In this document: in pieces, positions 23,738-35,255 of the stretch
How the letters are laid out: each line of letters begins with the position of its first letter
Numbering within the stretch: position 1 is the first letter of the stretch
Assembly: GCF_030936135.1 (NCBI RefSeq)
Contig: NW_026777121.1
Span: forward strand, 744,001 to 808,000
Direction: 5' to 3'
Origin: Gavia stellata
Lineage: Eukaryota > Chordata > Aves > Gaviiformes > Gaviidae
Length of the DNA stretch: 64,000 bases
Position numbers and translations under genes: made by a program
Notes under the pieces: generated by a model
Databases searched by the model: none
Told to the model about the DNA's origin: nothing
What the model saw: only the letters and a program-made list of their open reading frames with translations

Positions 23738-26700
23738 CTGGAAGAGGAGGGAGAGAAAAAAATAAAGAAGACCTGTTTAATCTCATTAGAAATACTAGAC
23801 ACTGATCAAACAAAGTAACCACTGTGTAAAGGGCCTTTCATAAAGGATCATTTCAACAAAAAATGGCCTCCATATAATTTCTAGCTTGTTTTTGACATGT
23901 TACAAAGGGCTGCTCAAAAATAGGCGTGTTGCTATCCCCTCTGACTTTTCTACTACAAAATTATTTTACAAGGTTCAAACAACTACTGGGGGAAAAAAAC
24001 CAAATTAAGCGTAGTGAGAGATGCCCATTTTTCGGTACAACTCATAGTCAAAGTGAAAACTGTCTGGGCAACAGATGTCATCAGTGACACTGCGTAGCTG
24101 CATGTACCCTTACACAGAGATTTCTGCCTCTGGCGTTGAGGCGAATCGTTGCCGCTCCCGTCTTGAAAATGCAAAAGGAACAAAACTGTTTGTTTCTTCA
24201 GTCTTGCACAAACTTAGTTCCCATAGTTCCATCGGATATGCAAATATGAAACTTATTTTTCTTCTGCATCAGTTGTTTAAACATATTTCCCCCTCTCTCA
24301 ACCAGACAGGCAGAGTGGAAAACGGATACCTTAGCTTTTCGCTTCCTAGAAAAATAAAGCCAAAAAATCAGAGCTGGATATCTGAAGTTTAAAATGAAAT
24401 CTTGAATGAGAGCACGAAGGAAGGCCGTTAGTATCACAAAGAAATATTTTTACCTTTGGAAATGGTTTTGGAAATATTTCCGTTGTGGTCCGGACTATAG
24501 GCTTTCATTGGACTGAGGGCATCGTTTTCCTCTGGGCACAGGTAAACTTCAATAGGTCCTTGAGTACTAGAGAAACGTATCAATGCATGCTGCTAACAAA
24601 AGAAACCTCAGTAAGGTGTTACACCAATGAACACAACAGAACATTGACGACACTGAGTAAATTCTTGTTGGGGTGCGAGTGGTGGAATACATCGTTTACA
24701 AATCAAAAGAACCTGAAATCCCCCATGGATTTTTTTGAAGATGTGAAAGGCTTGGCTGATGTCTCTTGTAGACTGGAGAGAACATAAAAGCTTTTCCCCC
24801 TGTCTGTAGGACAGACACCGCAGAAGCCCACCGTTTTATGTGTTGTATCATAACCAGAGAGGTATGAAGGATTGAACTCCTAACATTTTCCTACAACCAT
24901 AATAACCTGGAGTGCTCTGATGTCATGGGACTATGGGATGCAAGTCACAGGTTTTGTTACTATTCATAACAACATTATTGGATGTATTTGTGTAAATGTT
25001 TCTGCTTTTAAACAATGCCAAAACATCCTTCTCGCTCATCCGAAAACCTTCAGCACTAATTCCCACTGATCTCAAGTAGGTGTATGTAAGTCCCCCTGTT
25101 TATCAGGGAAGTTTTTCAAATAACAAAAGAAGAAAAAAGATGCCATTTTCTTCACCCAAACTTGTTGATGTAAGTCTTTCTGCCCCCTCAAGGCAGCAGC
25201 TCTAATTTTGATGGTGTTTCTGAATAACAGGAACTCCTAATTAATCTCAAGAAATATTTTTTTCTTAACTTTCACACACTGATGCAGTACAAGAAGATGA
25301 CATATATAGACAGAAAACCTGCAAAGTTGCTCGTGGTCTTATGAAAGAAAATGATAAACGACTCCAGTTAAAAATAAACCTGCTCCAGCTGTATTACATT
25401 AATAGTTTTAAAAAGCAGGAGTACGGGCATGATATACCTCTTTGCAGACTTCTTTCAAACACATTTTATTGTGCCCTTTGACAAAAAATTCCTCGTGTTA
25501 TTTGCGTTCTGACAGTTACACAGCGTAGGAGACAGCATTTACAAATACAGAGAGCAACAACCGAACAGGGATACCCCAGGGCACAGAAAAGAGTGAAGAG
25601 TACTCAGGGCAACGCTATAGATAGTTAGAAAAAAGGAGATGGGAAGAGCAGGAGTTGGGGAAGGTACTGTTGAGTGACTGAGGTGTGCAAAAAAAGACAC
25701 TGAGATGTAACTGCAAATGAGAGAAAGAAATAGGACTTGTACTGCCTGAAGCTGAAAATTAAATGAGGAAGTTGGGTATAGGGGATAAGGGAGGTCTAGG
25801 CGCTAGTTTTAATGATTGTGTGCATCTCCCTCTACCCGCCTGTTTTCACTGAATTAAAAAATCAAAGCGTAATGCCTAGAGGAAAGAAACAGGAAAGCAA
25901 GCAACGATAACAGTATAGATTTATGGATACTGATAAAAGACATCCCTTCCTCACTGCAGCAAAATGATTTATTCTTCCGAAACCTGCACCTAGGTTCAAA
26001 GGGGAAATGAAGGACAAAGGCAGGGGAAAAAAAGGATGGAAACCGTAATGGGCCTAAGCAAGTAGAGAATAATCTTAGGGAAAGAAGCGACAGGGAATCC
26101 GGAGTCTGGTCCTGCCCGCCCGGCAGCAGCCGGCCCTGGGTGCGGTGGAACCAGCCCAGCGGTAGGGATGCAGGAGTAACACAGAGGTATGAAGGCAGCA
26201 CGGGGCTTTCTGGGGTTTAGCCCTATGTCTCATTGCTCCCTGAGAGAAGAAATCAGGTACATTTTTGAATCTCTAAAGCAGTGGCTCGTGCAAATTATTC
26301 GCCTTTGCACAACAGACTCGGGTCTGTCATAACAACCGGGAATTGTAAAGCAGCGCACTTTTGCCCCCAAGAGAGAAAATCCCAGGAGCAGCTGAACCAT
26401 GTGGTTCATAAACCATGAGAGGAATGAAGAAAAGTAAAGCTACTCCCTGAGGATATCTTCAAAGAAAAGCCACCTGAAGCATTTTTTTCTGCGACTGTGA
26501 CATCAGCTAAGGGAAGGGAGAAGCAGCTGAGCTACCCTAGACATCTGCCTGAGGTAAGGAAAAGAAACAGAGTGAGGATGAAAGAATGAGAGCCAGACAT
26601 CTCATATACAAAAGCTGGCACTCAGAGAGAGAGAGGCTGTGGCTTGAGTAGCAAGGGGCAACAGAAAAGGGACACAGATCACAGAATCACTAAGGTTGGA

Positions 26701-29700
26701 AAAGACCTGTAAGATCATCAAGTCCAACCATCACCCCAACACCACCATGCCCACTAAACCATGTCCCGCAATGCCACGTCCACACGTTCCTTGAACCCCT
26801 CCAGTGATGGTGACTCCACCACCTCCCTGGGCAGCCTGTTCCAGTGCTTCCCCACTCTCTCAGGAAAGAAAGTTTTCCTAATATCCAATCTAAACCTCCC
26901 CTGGTGCAACTTGTGGCCATTTCCTCTTGTCCTATCGCTTGCCACTTGGGATGAACACAGACAGCTTCAGAAACAGAAGTACTTTTCATAAAATGGGAAA
27001 GGAAATCCCCATCCCCTACAGACTTCACGCTAGCAAACAAAAAGTGCACTAGCAGAATGTACAATGTTTTACACAGATGTGTAAAATCAGTGTCAATGAA
27101 GCAAAGATGATGATGGAAGAAGGAAGGGCAAGAATGGATTCTAGGAGTAAAACACACGTTTCTACAATAACTAACACTTCAGAAAAGAAAATCCTACATG
27201 AAAACATATGTCTCAATAAATTAGGATATCAATAATATGAGTCATCAAGACGCTTAAGGCACTGAGTTGGCCATGAATTTTATAACTAAAACTACACAAA
27301 GCAAAAAAAAAAAAAAGAAGAGCTGAGTCTCTTAAGAGAGAGATTTTACATGGTTGCAAACAGGAAATTTCAACTGTCAAGGAAGAGCTGCTCTTTACAT
27401 AAAGTATGGCAAAAGAGAATAACCTGTAAATAGTGTGGATTCCTCTGAAGGAACGCTGGAATTGAGGGAAAAGGAATGAATAATGATCGCTTTGTATAAA
27501 ACGGTTTTTAAGATTCCCCTTCCTTTTAAAAAAAAAAACACTTCCAAAGTTCATAAGATGGATGAATATAGGACTGTATGCCAATTATAATCCAACCTGG
27601 GCATCAGTTACCACAGTAAGACTCAACACACTTGCTCCATCTATAGAAAAATGATCTATAACCTGGCAGGAAAAGCCAGGTTCTCCTTACCTCCACTGGG
27701 TCAGGCACTTCAAGTCTTGTTTCTGGAGGAGCTTTCACAACTATAACAGTTTGGTCTTTAAGGCCACTAATTTTTCGAGTATCTTGATACGTCACATAAG
27801 CTAATGTAATCACGGTTAAGGAATTTTCCAACCCAGTTGATAATATATTCAGACTATTAGAAGAGGCATAATTCTTTCAATTATTCTTCCATTTTCTCAT
27901 GGCTACGTTGCTTTCAGCCCAAAGTTTTCTGTTCTCTACACTGGAATCACAATTGCAGTGAAACGGTGTGAGAATTTCCCTTTGATCTAACAGCTGGGGC
28001 CACTACTGAGTGACAAAAGGGATTCTCCATGCCGAGTCCTCTCTCTTCTCCTTTACACACGTAAAGCTACTTAAGCTAAAGCTCAACAACCCGCAATTAC
28101 TCGCAGACTGTGCGAAGCAAAATTTTTTTACACGCTTGCTGTGAAATGGCAGAGAACTGGAAATCACAGAAAAAATGTAAAGGAATTTACAGATGCGCAT
28201 ACACAATATATTTTTGAAGTCATCGATAAAATGATAATGTCCATTTTCATTTGAGGCTTTTTTGTTAAACATTTATATATTCAGATATTTATTTATTCAT
28301 TTGTATTATATGAAATTATTTCAAAAAACTACTTAAACAACTACTTTGAACAACTTGACAGTGCAGAAAGTTGGTTTCTGCATAAGCACGGAATGAATCT
28401 GAACATTCTGCTGTTCAACATGAATTTGTCCAAATCAACGTGAGCGTTTTGGTGGGTTTTGGCACGGTGGTGCCTCACTTACTGACCTGCGTAACCGAGG
28501 TGTCACAGAGCTTTTGGTCGCAAACTGTGAAACGGCCGCGATCACAGGCAAGCGCTTCCAGGTCTTTGGTTTTGTCATCCGTGAGGTATCTAGCACAGTA
28601 TTTATGCCATAGAAATAAAGAGCCTAATTTATTATTCTACCTTCGGGGGGTGTAAATGTGAACAATTTTGGTAAATGTCTGCTGTTACCATACAGTGAGA
28701 CAAACTGCCCAAGCTCAAAACGCCAATACATCTCACAGAATCACAAAATCACAGAATCACTAAGGTTGGAAAAGACCTGTAAGATCATCAAGTCCAACCA
28801 TCACCCCAACACCACCATGCCCACTAAACCATGTCCCGCAATGCCATGTCCACACGTTCCTTGAACCCCTCCAGTGATGGTGACTCCACCACCTCCCTGG
28901 GCAGCCTGTTCCAGTGCTTCCCCACTCTCTCAGGAAAGAAAGTTTTCCTAATATCCAATCTAAACCTCCGCTGGTGCAACTTGTGGCCATTTCCTCTTGT
29001 CCTGTCGCTAGTCACTTGGGCGAAGAGACCAACACCCACCTCACTGCAACTCCCTTTCAGGTAGTTTTTAAAGAGCGATAAGGTCTCCCCTGAGCCTCCT
29101 CTTCTCCAGGCTGAACAACCTCAACTCCCTCAGCCGCTCCTCACAAGACTTGTGCTCCAGACCGCTCACCAGCTTCGTCGCCATTCTCTGGACATGCTCC
29201 AGCACCTCAATATCCTTCTTGTAGTGAGGGGCCCAAAACTGAACACAGCATTCGAGGTGCGGCCTCACCAGCGCCGAGTCCAGGGGCACGATCACCTCCC
29301 TACTCCTGCTGGCCCCACTGTTTCTGATACAGGCCAGGATGGTGTTGGCCTTCGTGGCCATCTGGGCACACTGCTGGCTCATCTTCAGCCGGCTGTCGAT
29401 CGACACCCCCAGGTCCTTTTCTGCAGGGCAGCTTTCCAGCCACTCGTCCCCAAACCTGGAGCATTGCATGGGGTTGTTGTGACCCAAGTGCAGGACCTGT
29501 CACTTGGCCTTGTTGAACTTCATACAATTGGCCTCGGCCCATCAATCCAGCCTGTCCAGATCCCTCTGCAAAGCCTTCCTACCCTCAGGCAGATCAACAC
29601 TCCCGCCCAACTTGGTGTCGTCTGCAAACTTGCTGAGGGAGCACTCAATCCCCTCGTCCAGATCATCGATAAAGATATTAAACAAGACCGGTCCCAAAAC

Positions 29701-32700
29701 TGAGCCCTGGGGCACTCCGCTTGTGACCAGCTGCCAACTGGATTTCGCTCCATTCACCACGACATTCTGGGCTTGGCCATCCAGCCAGTTTTTTACCCAG
29801 CGAAGAGTGCACCTGTCTGAGCCATGACTTGCCTGCTTCTCCAGGAGAATACTGTGGGAGACAGTGTCAAAGGCTTTACTGAAGTCCAGGTAGACAACAT
29901 CGACAGCCTTTCCCTCATCCACGAGGCGGGTCACCTGGTCATAGAAGGAGAGCAGGTTGGCCAAGCAGGACCTGCCTCTCATGAACCCGTGCTGGCTGGG
30001 CCTGATCCCTTGCTTGTCCTGCACGTGCCCTGTGAGCGCCCTCAGGATGAACGTCTCCATAATCTTCCCCGGCACCGAGGTCACGCTGACAGGCCTGTAG
30101 CTCCCCGGATCCTCCTTCCGGCCCTTCTTGTAGATGGGTGTCACATTGGCAAGCCTCTCACACCTGACTTGGACCAAACGCAAAGCAACAGGTCAGGGGG
30201 CTAAACAACAGGTCAGCTCTCAGGCAAATGGCTTTTACTGAGGCTTCTACCACTCCTTTAGTAAGGTTTACTAAGGTTTGCAAAGGCAGAGTACAAATTA
30301 CAGCAACAGTGGCTGCCACTGTATGAACAACGGAAAGGGTTGCATGGTTTTCAAATAGAACGACAATATCTTCATTGCTGTAGCTCAAAGCTGGGCATAT
30401 CCCAAAACATTCAAGGTAGCGATCAGTTACTGTCTGATTCTATTTAGAAGGAGGAGGAGGAAGCACACAGCCAGGGCAGAAACGCTGTTTTGGCACTATC
30501 TAATCACAAGGGAAAAGAAAAACATTTTCAAAAGCAGAAACTTCGCCTTCAGAGATGGAGCAAAGGAAGAGGCTTCCCAGCTCCCTGAGTCTTCAGCAGG
30601 TCACCTCACGTCAGACCTCAGTGAGGTGAGCGAACGACCATACTGGGATGCGCTCAGATTCGTCCCCAGGTGTCACACATCCACATTCCTTCCTCAATAA
30701 CCACTAGTATTATCAGTAACCTTAGAGCCACAGAAGGATTTGGGGAATACGCTCTCCTACATCCAAAAGCACGAGGCCAAGACGCTGCTAATGCTGATCC
30801 CTCCTCGCCCATCCCCAAGGGAGCCATCAACTGCAGGGCAGGGATCTCTACCACCGCAAACAGCGCTAGAAAAACAGAGAAGTATAATGCTCGGTTTTGC
30901 TTTGCTCTAAATCTCTTGTGGATGAAGGCAGTGCTGACCCTACTCCCTATGCCACTCGGTGGTCTTGCTTTCATACACATTTTGAGATGCAAGCACAACC
31001 AAAAGACAGTATTTACATTGTTCACATTACTTTTTACTGATGCTCCTGTAGTTATTTCCTATCCTTCAAAACAGAGAATAAGTCCACCTTATTAGATGCT
31101 CTTTAAAAACTACTGACCATTAAAAGTAATAAAAGTTTTCAGCATTTTCAGCATTTAATAAAATGCTCTCTTCTGTTGCCAGCAGGTGGGAAATCTAGTG
31201 AAAATGAGAACTGGTTACTTACAAGGGGTATTAGCAGCCAAAATACCAGAAACCTTATGAACCTTATGCAATTGAGCATTGCTATTCCATTAAATAATTA
31301 AGTCTGAAATAGACATTTTGAGAGCTCATAAAACCTTTATCTATGATATTCCACTATAGCTTCTCTAACCAGAGGAATCTAAAAATTTGTTGCAAGTTTC
31401 AGACTAAACTGACTCCCAACTTTATTTTCCTCTCTGTGTCTGGAATTTATATACGCAGCAGTTTAATGTAAAAATAAAAAAAAATATTAAGTAAGGAGTA
31501 CACACACACACAAGTCTTCGTTACCTTAGCAAAGACTTTGTCTGCATGCCTTTATAATTTCTGCACACATAAAAATGGGGTTTGCTCTGGGCTCAAAAGA
31601 ATCGAAAGAGCACAGGTTTTGGATGTTGTCACTCATTAATCAGCTAAATTCTTGGTTCTGCTCTATGTGACCATGGATGTTAATGGGCTCCTTCATACAC
31701 CACCTTTTTCTCCATTTTTTTGTTTTTGACATTCCAGAAGCATTACAGGTGCAAGTGGCTTAAGTAACTTTTATATAGAACTACATTAAAACCCATTATC
31801 CAACTTCTGGAAATTTCTGATGTTTCATATCATATTACTTAGTGGAATTCTCTTTGTGTTACAGAGCACAGCAAGACTGACCACCGCTGAGGTTTCGAAA
31901 AAAAGGATATCTCTGATTCCCCGAGTCCTCTGTTAGCAGCTTGAGGTCCAGGGTGCAGCTTTGGATCAGCTCATCCAGTTTCTTCTCTTCCTGAGTCAGT
32001 TCGGTCACCTCCTTCGTGAGGCCTTGACACTGGGCCAGCATGCCACCGTCCTCCGACAGACGGCAGCCCCTACGGATACAGAGGGGGAAGACGCCCTTTC
32101 AGCATTTGTAAAACTTGACCCTGTGCTATGGCAAAGGGAAGAGGCAGCCTTTTACAGTGCAGATCAAGTCCTCATCTCCTTCTCCCTAAACCTGCCCATA
32201 GTGAGTCAACATCAACTACGCTTCCCAGAAAAAGCATCTTTTTATCATGCCAACACATTTTGGAACTACCACCAAGAGGGAAAAGCCAAATATTTCTAAG
32301 CTCTTCCAAAATCTTGCTTCTAACTCACCTCTCCTCTAACCACACCCTGAAAAAGACTGAGGATGGCAGTAGGTAGAGATGTGTACCTAGAACTTACGCC
32401 GCTTGCAAAAGCAAATGACTTAATGCAGTATTCAGACAAAATGCTGCTTTCTAGTTTCCCTGACAAATGCTGTTTATACACTGAAAACCTGTCTAACAGA
32501 AAAAGAAAGCTTTATCCTGATAGAAGGCGTTTTGGATGATTGCTTGGAGCAAAGTGTTAGAATGGAAGGTGGGAGAAGAAAAATACTGCTGCTCTGTGAC
32601 AGTGAAATCAGCCAGCAGGAAAGGAAAAGGATAATGAATACTCACATCCATTGTATGTTGGTTTTGGATTTTTTCTTAATGAGATGGATGCCTTCCAGTC

Positions 32701-35255
32701 CATTGGTGATATCGTAAATCCTCCTTTTTTGCACCTTGAGGACCTCTGCCGCTCTGTTCAAATCTAAGACCCCATCAGGAGATTGGCTCAGCAACTGAAT
32801 GAACTTCTTTGTTAGAAGGGCAAGTGATGTATCATACCAAGTCTTTTCTGAAGGAGATTTTGGAGCTTGGCAAGAAAAGAGAAAAAAAACCAAAACAGAT
32901 AAATCAGTTCTCTCATTTTGGTTCCGAAAGCAGCATCCAGAAATGAAAGGATACATATTACAGATATTTCTTTCATTTTTACCACAGAAATCTCTCAAAC
33001 CTCTGCATTAAGACACAACTTACCACTGGGTATTTATTTGCATTTCAAGCTGCACTTTTCCAAAAGTCACAGGTACATGAGCAAATACATACATTTTTTT
33101 AAATGCAAATCTTTCCATTAGTCTGATGGATACATATATGCAATATTCTACTTAGGTTTTCACTATGTGAATTCTTAAGAGTATTTTTAGTATCTATTTA
33201 TTCTGGCAGCAATACCAAAAATTCCCCTATGACTCTCCTCCATCAGGCTGATAGCCAGCTTTCATCAGGGTTTGATTTTCCCCTCTTGTAAGACAAGTGT
33301 TTCACATGCAATTAAGCAGGACTTGGGTGTACTTCAGTGGGTGAACACAACGACAGATTCCATCAGCGCCAGACTCCACGGCACGGCGTACAGAAAACTC
33401 AAGTGAATTAGAGGAGATTGACGCAAGACACAATTTATAATCATCATTTCCCCATAACCAAACAATGCTCAAACTGGGCAAGGGTATCCACTTCTTTTAA
33501 ATTAGAAGTCAGCAAACGGCTTGGATCTTACTAGACAACGCGCTCTTTTCACGCACAAATGTAGCAATAGATGAGCTTTTAAGAGTTTAAATATGGAGAT
33601 GAGAATAATTTCTAATTCTAAATGTTTGAGGACTTTGTGTCAAGGGAAATGAGCCAGCCATTATTAGAAGTCTGCTGGGCTGGTACATCTCAAACCTTTC
33701 ATTTGCTTCAAGTATTACGCAGGATGGATCTTAGGCTGATCTGGTGGTCATTTTCATGTTTTTAAGGTTCAGGTCCCCCACTTGATTGCAGAAGTCAGTC
33801 AAAACTGAAATCCTACCCGAAAGTGAACCTTTAGGCTACCCTGAAACATTTTGAAGGATATGATGGCTTTTCAGTGAAAACCAATTCATTGCCTCTTTGC
33901 AAAGAGAACCTGCTGTATCTCATTCTTTGGTAGCTTCAGGGCTTGTCTGCATGGGGAACTGGAGGAAAATTCGTATCAGTTAGGCGACATTCTGGATTTA
34001 GACCAGCATGATTTTTGTTTGTTTGTTTTAATTTGGGGTTTGGAAAAGAATGAGAGGGTCAGAGTGAGAAGGGCAAGACGCTACTTGACCCCCAGCTAAA
34101 CGGGGATGTGCTCCTGGTCATGCAGCAAGGGGGTTCTCTGTACGGCCTTAGCAACACTGCAGCAGCATCCTATGCACCGAATGGTACTGAACTTCTGCGA
34201 GAACGCACTTCGATTTAAAACGGACTTCATTTAGCTTAACGAAGTTTAGTTTAATGAAGACAACTGTGCTTGTTTAACTTGTCCGCATTAAGTTCGTCTC
34301 TTCAGCTAATTTCACTTTTCCCATCTGCCTCAGCAGAAACAAGACTTAGACTGGTGAGGAGGGACAAGTACCCCTCCACACCTCTTGCTCTCCCATCACT
34401 ACCACTGCTGCCCCAGTCCTCCTCTTTCCCCATTCCCCTCCCTCTGCAAGCCTAACTCTCCTGCTGAAATCCCCCAAACAAGATGGCAAGGCTACACCCC
34501 CAGCGCCTGTTGCAAGAAACCTACTGCCCGAGGCAACGCAGGCGTGCAAAAATGAAGACTTGCAGCAACTAAGCAGCGGCAGTAATAATCTAGTCGTACC
34601 GCAGGGAGAGAAGGCAGCTCACAAAAAGCAGGCAGCGTGCAATGCTGCTGGGGCACAGCTACCGCTCTTTGCAAATCCCTGCCGGGGGGAATAAGCCCTG
34701 CCCATCAGCTGCTGTAACTCCAGCGACGAAGGAGGCGGCTGGCCCGATTAGCCCTGCCTAATAACTGTGCGTTTGAGCCCGTCGCAGTATCTTGATTCCT
34801 CAGCATCTACCTCTCCTAAGCATCCCCCGCTTCGTGTCCTTGGGTGAAGAGGAGGCCCTGGATGGCGAGGCTGCAGGCTGCCCGGCGGGCGGAGGGACAG
34901 ACCTGGCAGCCAGGAGCCTCTGCGGCCTCTCAGCGGCTCTGCACCAACCGATCGACGCACGCCGCAAACCCGTTGCGTGCTGCTGGCTGCGGGGGCGAGG
35001 ATGTTGCACACACATCCGGGCGAGGACAGTAATAAACACGCGTCTTTAGCTAGGTAACGCAGCCTGTCGTGCTGGTTCACACTGATCTCAAGCTAGTAAA
35101 ATCAAAAACTCTGTGCCATACAGCGTGTTACCAGTTCCCTTACTTGTTGGACTATCTGGACTTCTTGTCGCAGCTCTTCCTTTCCCCTTTGGAGTCTTTA
35201 GTCCTTCAGCCAGATACTGGTGGCCACTTTCTCCTAGCTCCAGCCTTCGTTTCGC
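23379..35255 (-). CDS. E2F3: E2F3, exons 2 to 7 (exon 1 not seen)
   Basis: E2F3 is a transcription factor that binds DNA as a heterodimer with DP proteins and is restrained by RB; it drives S-phase genes in the nucleus. Exons, all minus: 35144-35255, 32646-32875, 31911-32069, 27691-27805, 24454-24589, 23379-23737. They join in frame with no internal stop. Domain order is basic linker, winged-helix DNA-binding domain (exon 3), leucine zipper (exon 4), marked box (exons 5-6), transactivation and RB-binding tail (exon 7). The intron between exons 4 and 5 is AT-AC. Against the E2F3 sequence I recall, this copy has unusual changes: [10 protein letters not shown] instead of KTRYDTSLGL, ITNGLEG instead of ITNVLEG, a diverged start of exon 6 and a longer, altered C terminus. 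The first exon (E2F3a or b form) is not visible and should lie upstream, above 35.3 kb. Confidence 0.85.
24454..24589 (-). CDS. E2F3: E2F3 exon 6: marked box end
   Basis: 136 bp, acceptor TTGTTAGCAG and donor GTAAAA, phases 0 to 1. The core reads [16 protein letters not shown] and later [10 protein letters not shown], matching E2F3. The first eight codons give HALIRFSS where E2F3 normally has a sequence like SLQIHLAS; exon length is preserved, so this is substitution and not loss. Confidence 0.8.
24590..26677. other. E2F3 intron 5, unique part
   Basis: Intron sequence between exons 5 and 6 on the minus strand. I see no additional exon. The CR1 fragment at 26678 is in the same intron. Confidence 0.5.
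26678..26950 (-). mobile_element. CR1 LINE 3' fragment
   Basis: On the plus strand it begins CACAGAATCACTAAGGTTGG, the reverse complement of the CR1 3' tail, and runs about 270 bp with near identity to 28750-29020. It is 5'-truncated and lies inside E2F3 intron 5 in the same orientation as the gene. Confidence 0.9.
27691..27805 (-). CDS. E2F3: E2F3 exon 5: marked box start
   Basis: 115 bp, begins after an AC acceptor (U12 type) and ends at donor GTAAGG. The peptide reads [14 protein letters not shown], then [19 protein letters not shown], an almost exact E2F3 marked-box sequence. The first codon is split (AG from exon 4 plus A). Confidence 0.9.
28736..30170 (-). mobile_element. CR1 LINE, 5'-truncated, with RT domain
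   Basis: About 1.43 kb ending in the CR1 3' repeat (plus strand ACAGAATCACAAAATCACAG). The minus-strand frame 29542-30183 shows reverse-transcriptase blocks: [25 protein letters not shown] and FADDTKLGG with the catalytic FADD. The 3' part of the ORF continues at 29068-29487 after two stops. It is one of the youngest-looking elements here but cannot move by itself. Long plus-strand frames opposite it are shadows. Confidence 0.93.
30184..31858. other. E2F3 intron 4, unique part
   Basis: Intron sequence upstream of the CR1. Short frames on both strands show no exon signals I can support. A short CA-repeat lies near 31501-31511. Confidence 0.45.
31911..32069 (-). CDS. E2F3: E2F3 exon 4: leucine zipper
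   Basis: 159 bp, acceptor ATCCGTAG, entry phase 2, exit by an AT (not GT) donor. The peptide reads [16 protein letters not shown], then [19 protein letters not shown] and [10 protein letters not shown]. This is the dimerisation zipper, needed for pairing with DP partners, and is well conserved (KEVTEL, LDELIQ, LDLKLL). Confidence 0.92.
32646..32875 (-). CDS. E2F3: E2F3 exon 3: DNA-binding domain
   Basis: 230 bp, acceptor TTCTTGCCAAG and donor GTGAGT. The peptide has [52 protein letters not shown] and [15 protein letters not shown]. The RRIYDI recognition helix is intact, but the valine after ITN, nearly invariant in E2F proteins, is glycine here, and the arginine before YDTSL is tryptophan. 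Confidence 0.92.
32876..35143. other. E2F3 intron 2
   Basis: Intron between exons 2 and 3. It contains a modestly C+G-rich patch at about 34.8-35.04 kb that resembles a weak CpG cluster. It is downstream of exon 2, so it is not the E2F3 promoter; an internal alternative promoter is possible but unsupported. Confidence 0.45.
35144..35255 (-). CDS. E2F3: E2F3 exon 2: linker before DNA-binding domain
   Basis: 112 bp, acceptor TTTTTTAACAG and donor GTAAGG. The peptide reads [18 protein letters not shown], then [17 protein letters not shown], the known E2F3 stretch shared by the a and b isoforms. It leaves in phase 1 and joins exon 3 as a threonine codon. This exon fixes the identity as E2F3 and not E2F1 or E2F2. 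Confidence 0.9.

Larger units (their letters stand above)
27806..31910 (-). other. E2F3: E2F3 intron 4, U12-type AT-AC intron
   Basis: On the minus strand the intron starts ATATCCTTTTTTT and ends GATTAC. A branch-site match TTCCTTAAC lies about 10 bases before the AC. These are the three signature elements of minor-spliceosome AT-AC introns, which are known at this position in E2F-family genes. A 1.4-kb CR1 (28736-30170) has inserted into it. Confidence 0.9.

Noticed and set aside
29152-29703. 183-codon plus-strand frame
   Set aside because: It lies opposite the CR1 reverse-transcriptase ORF and is its antisense shadow.
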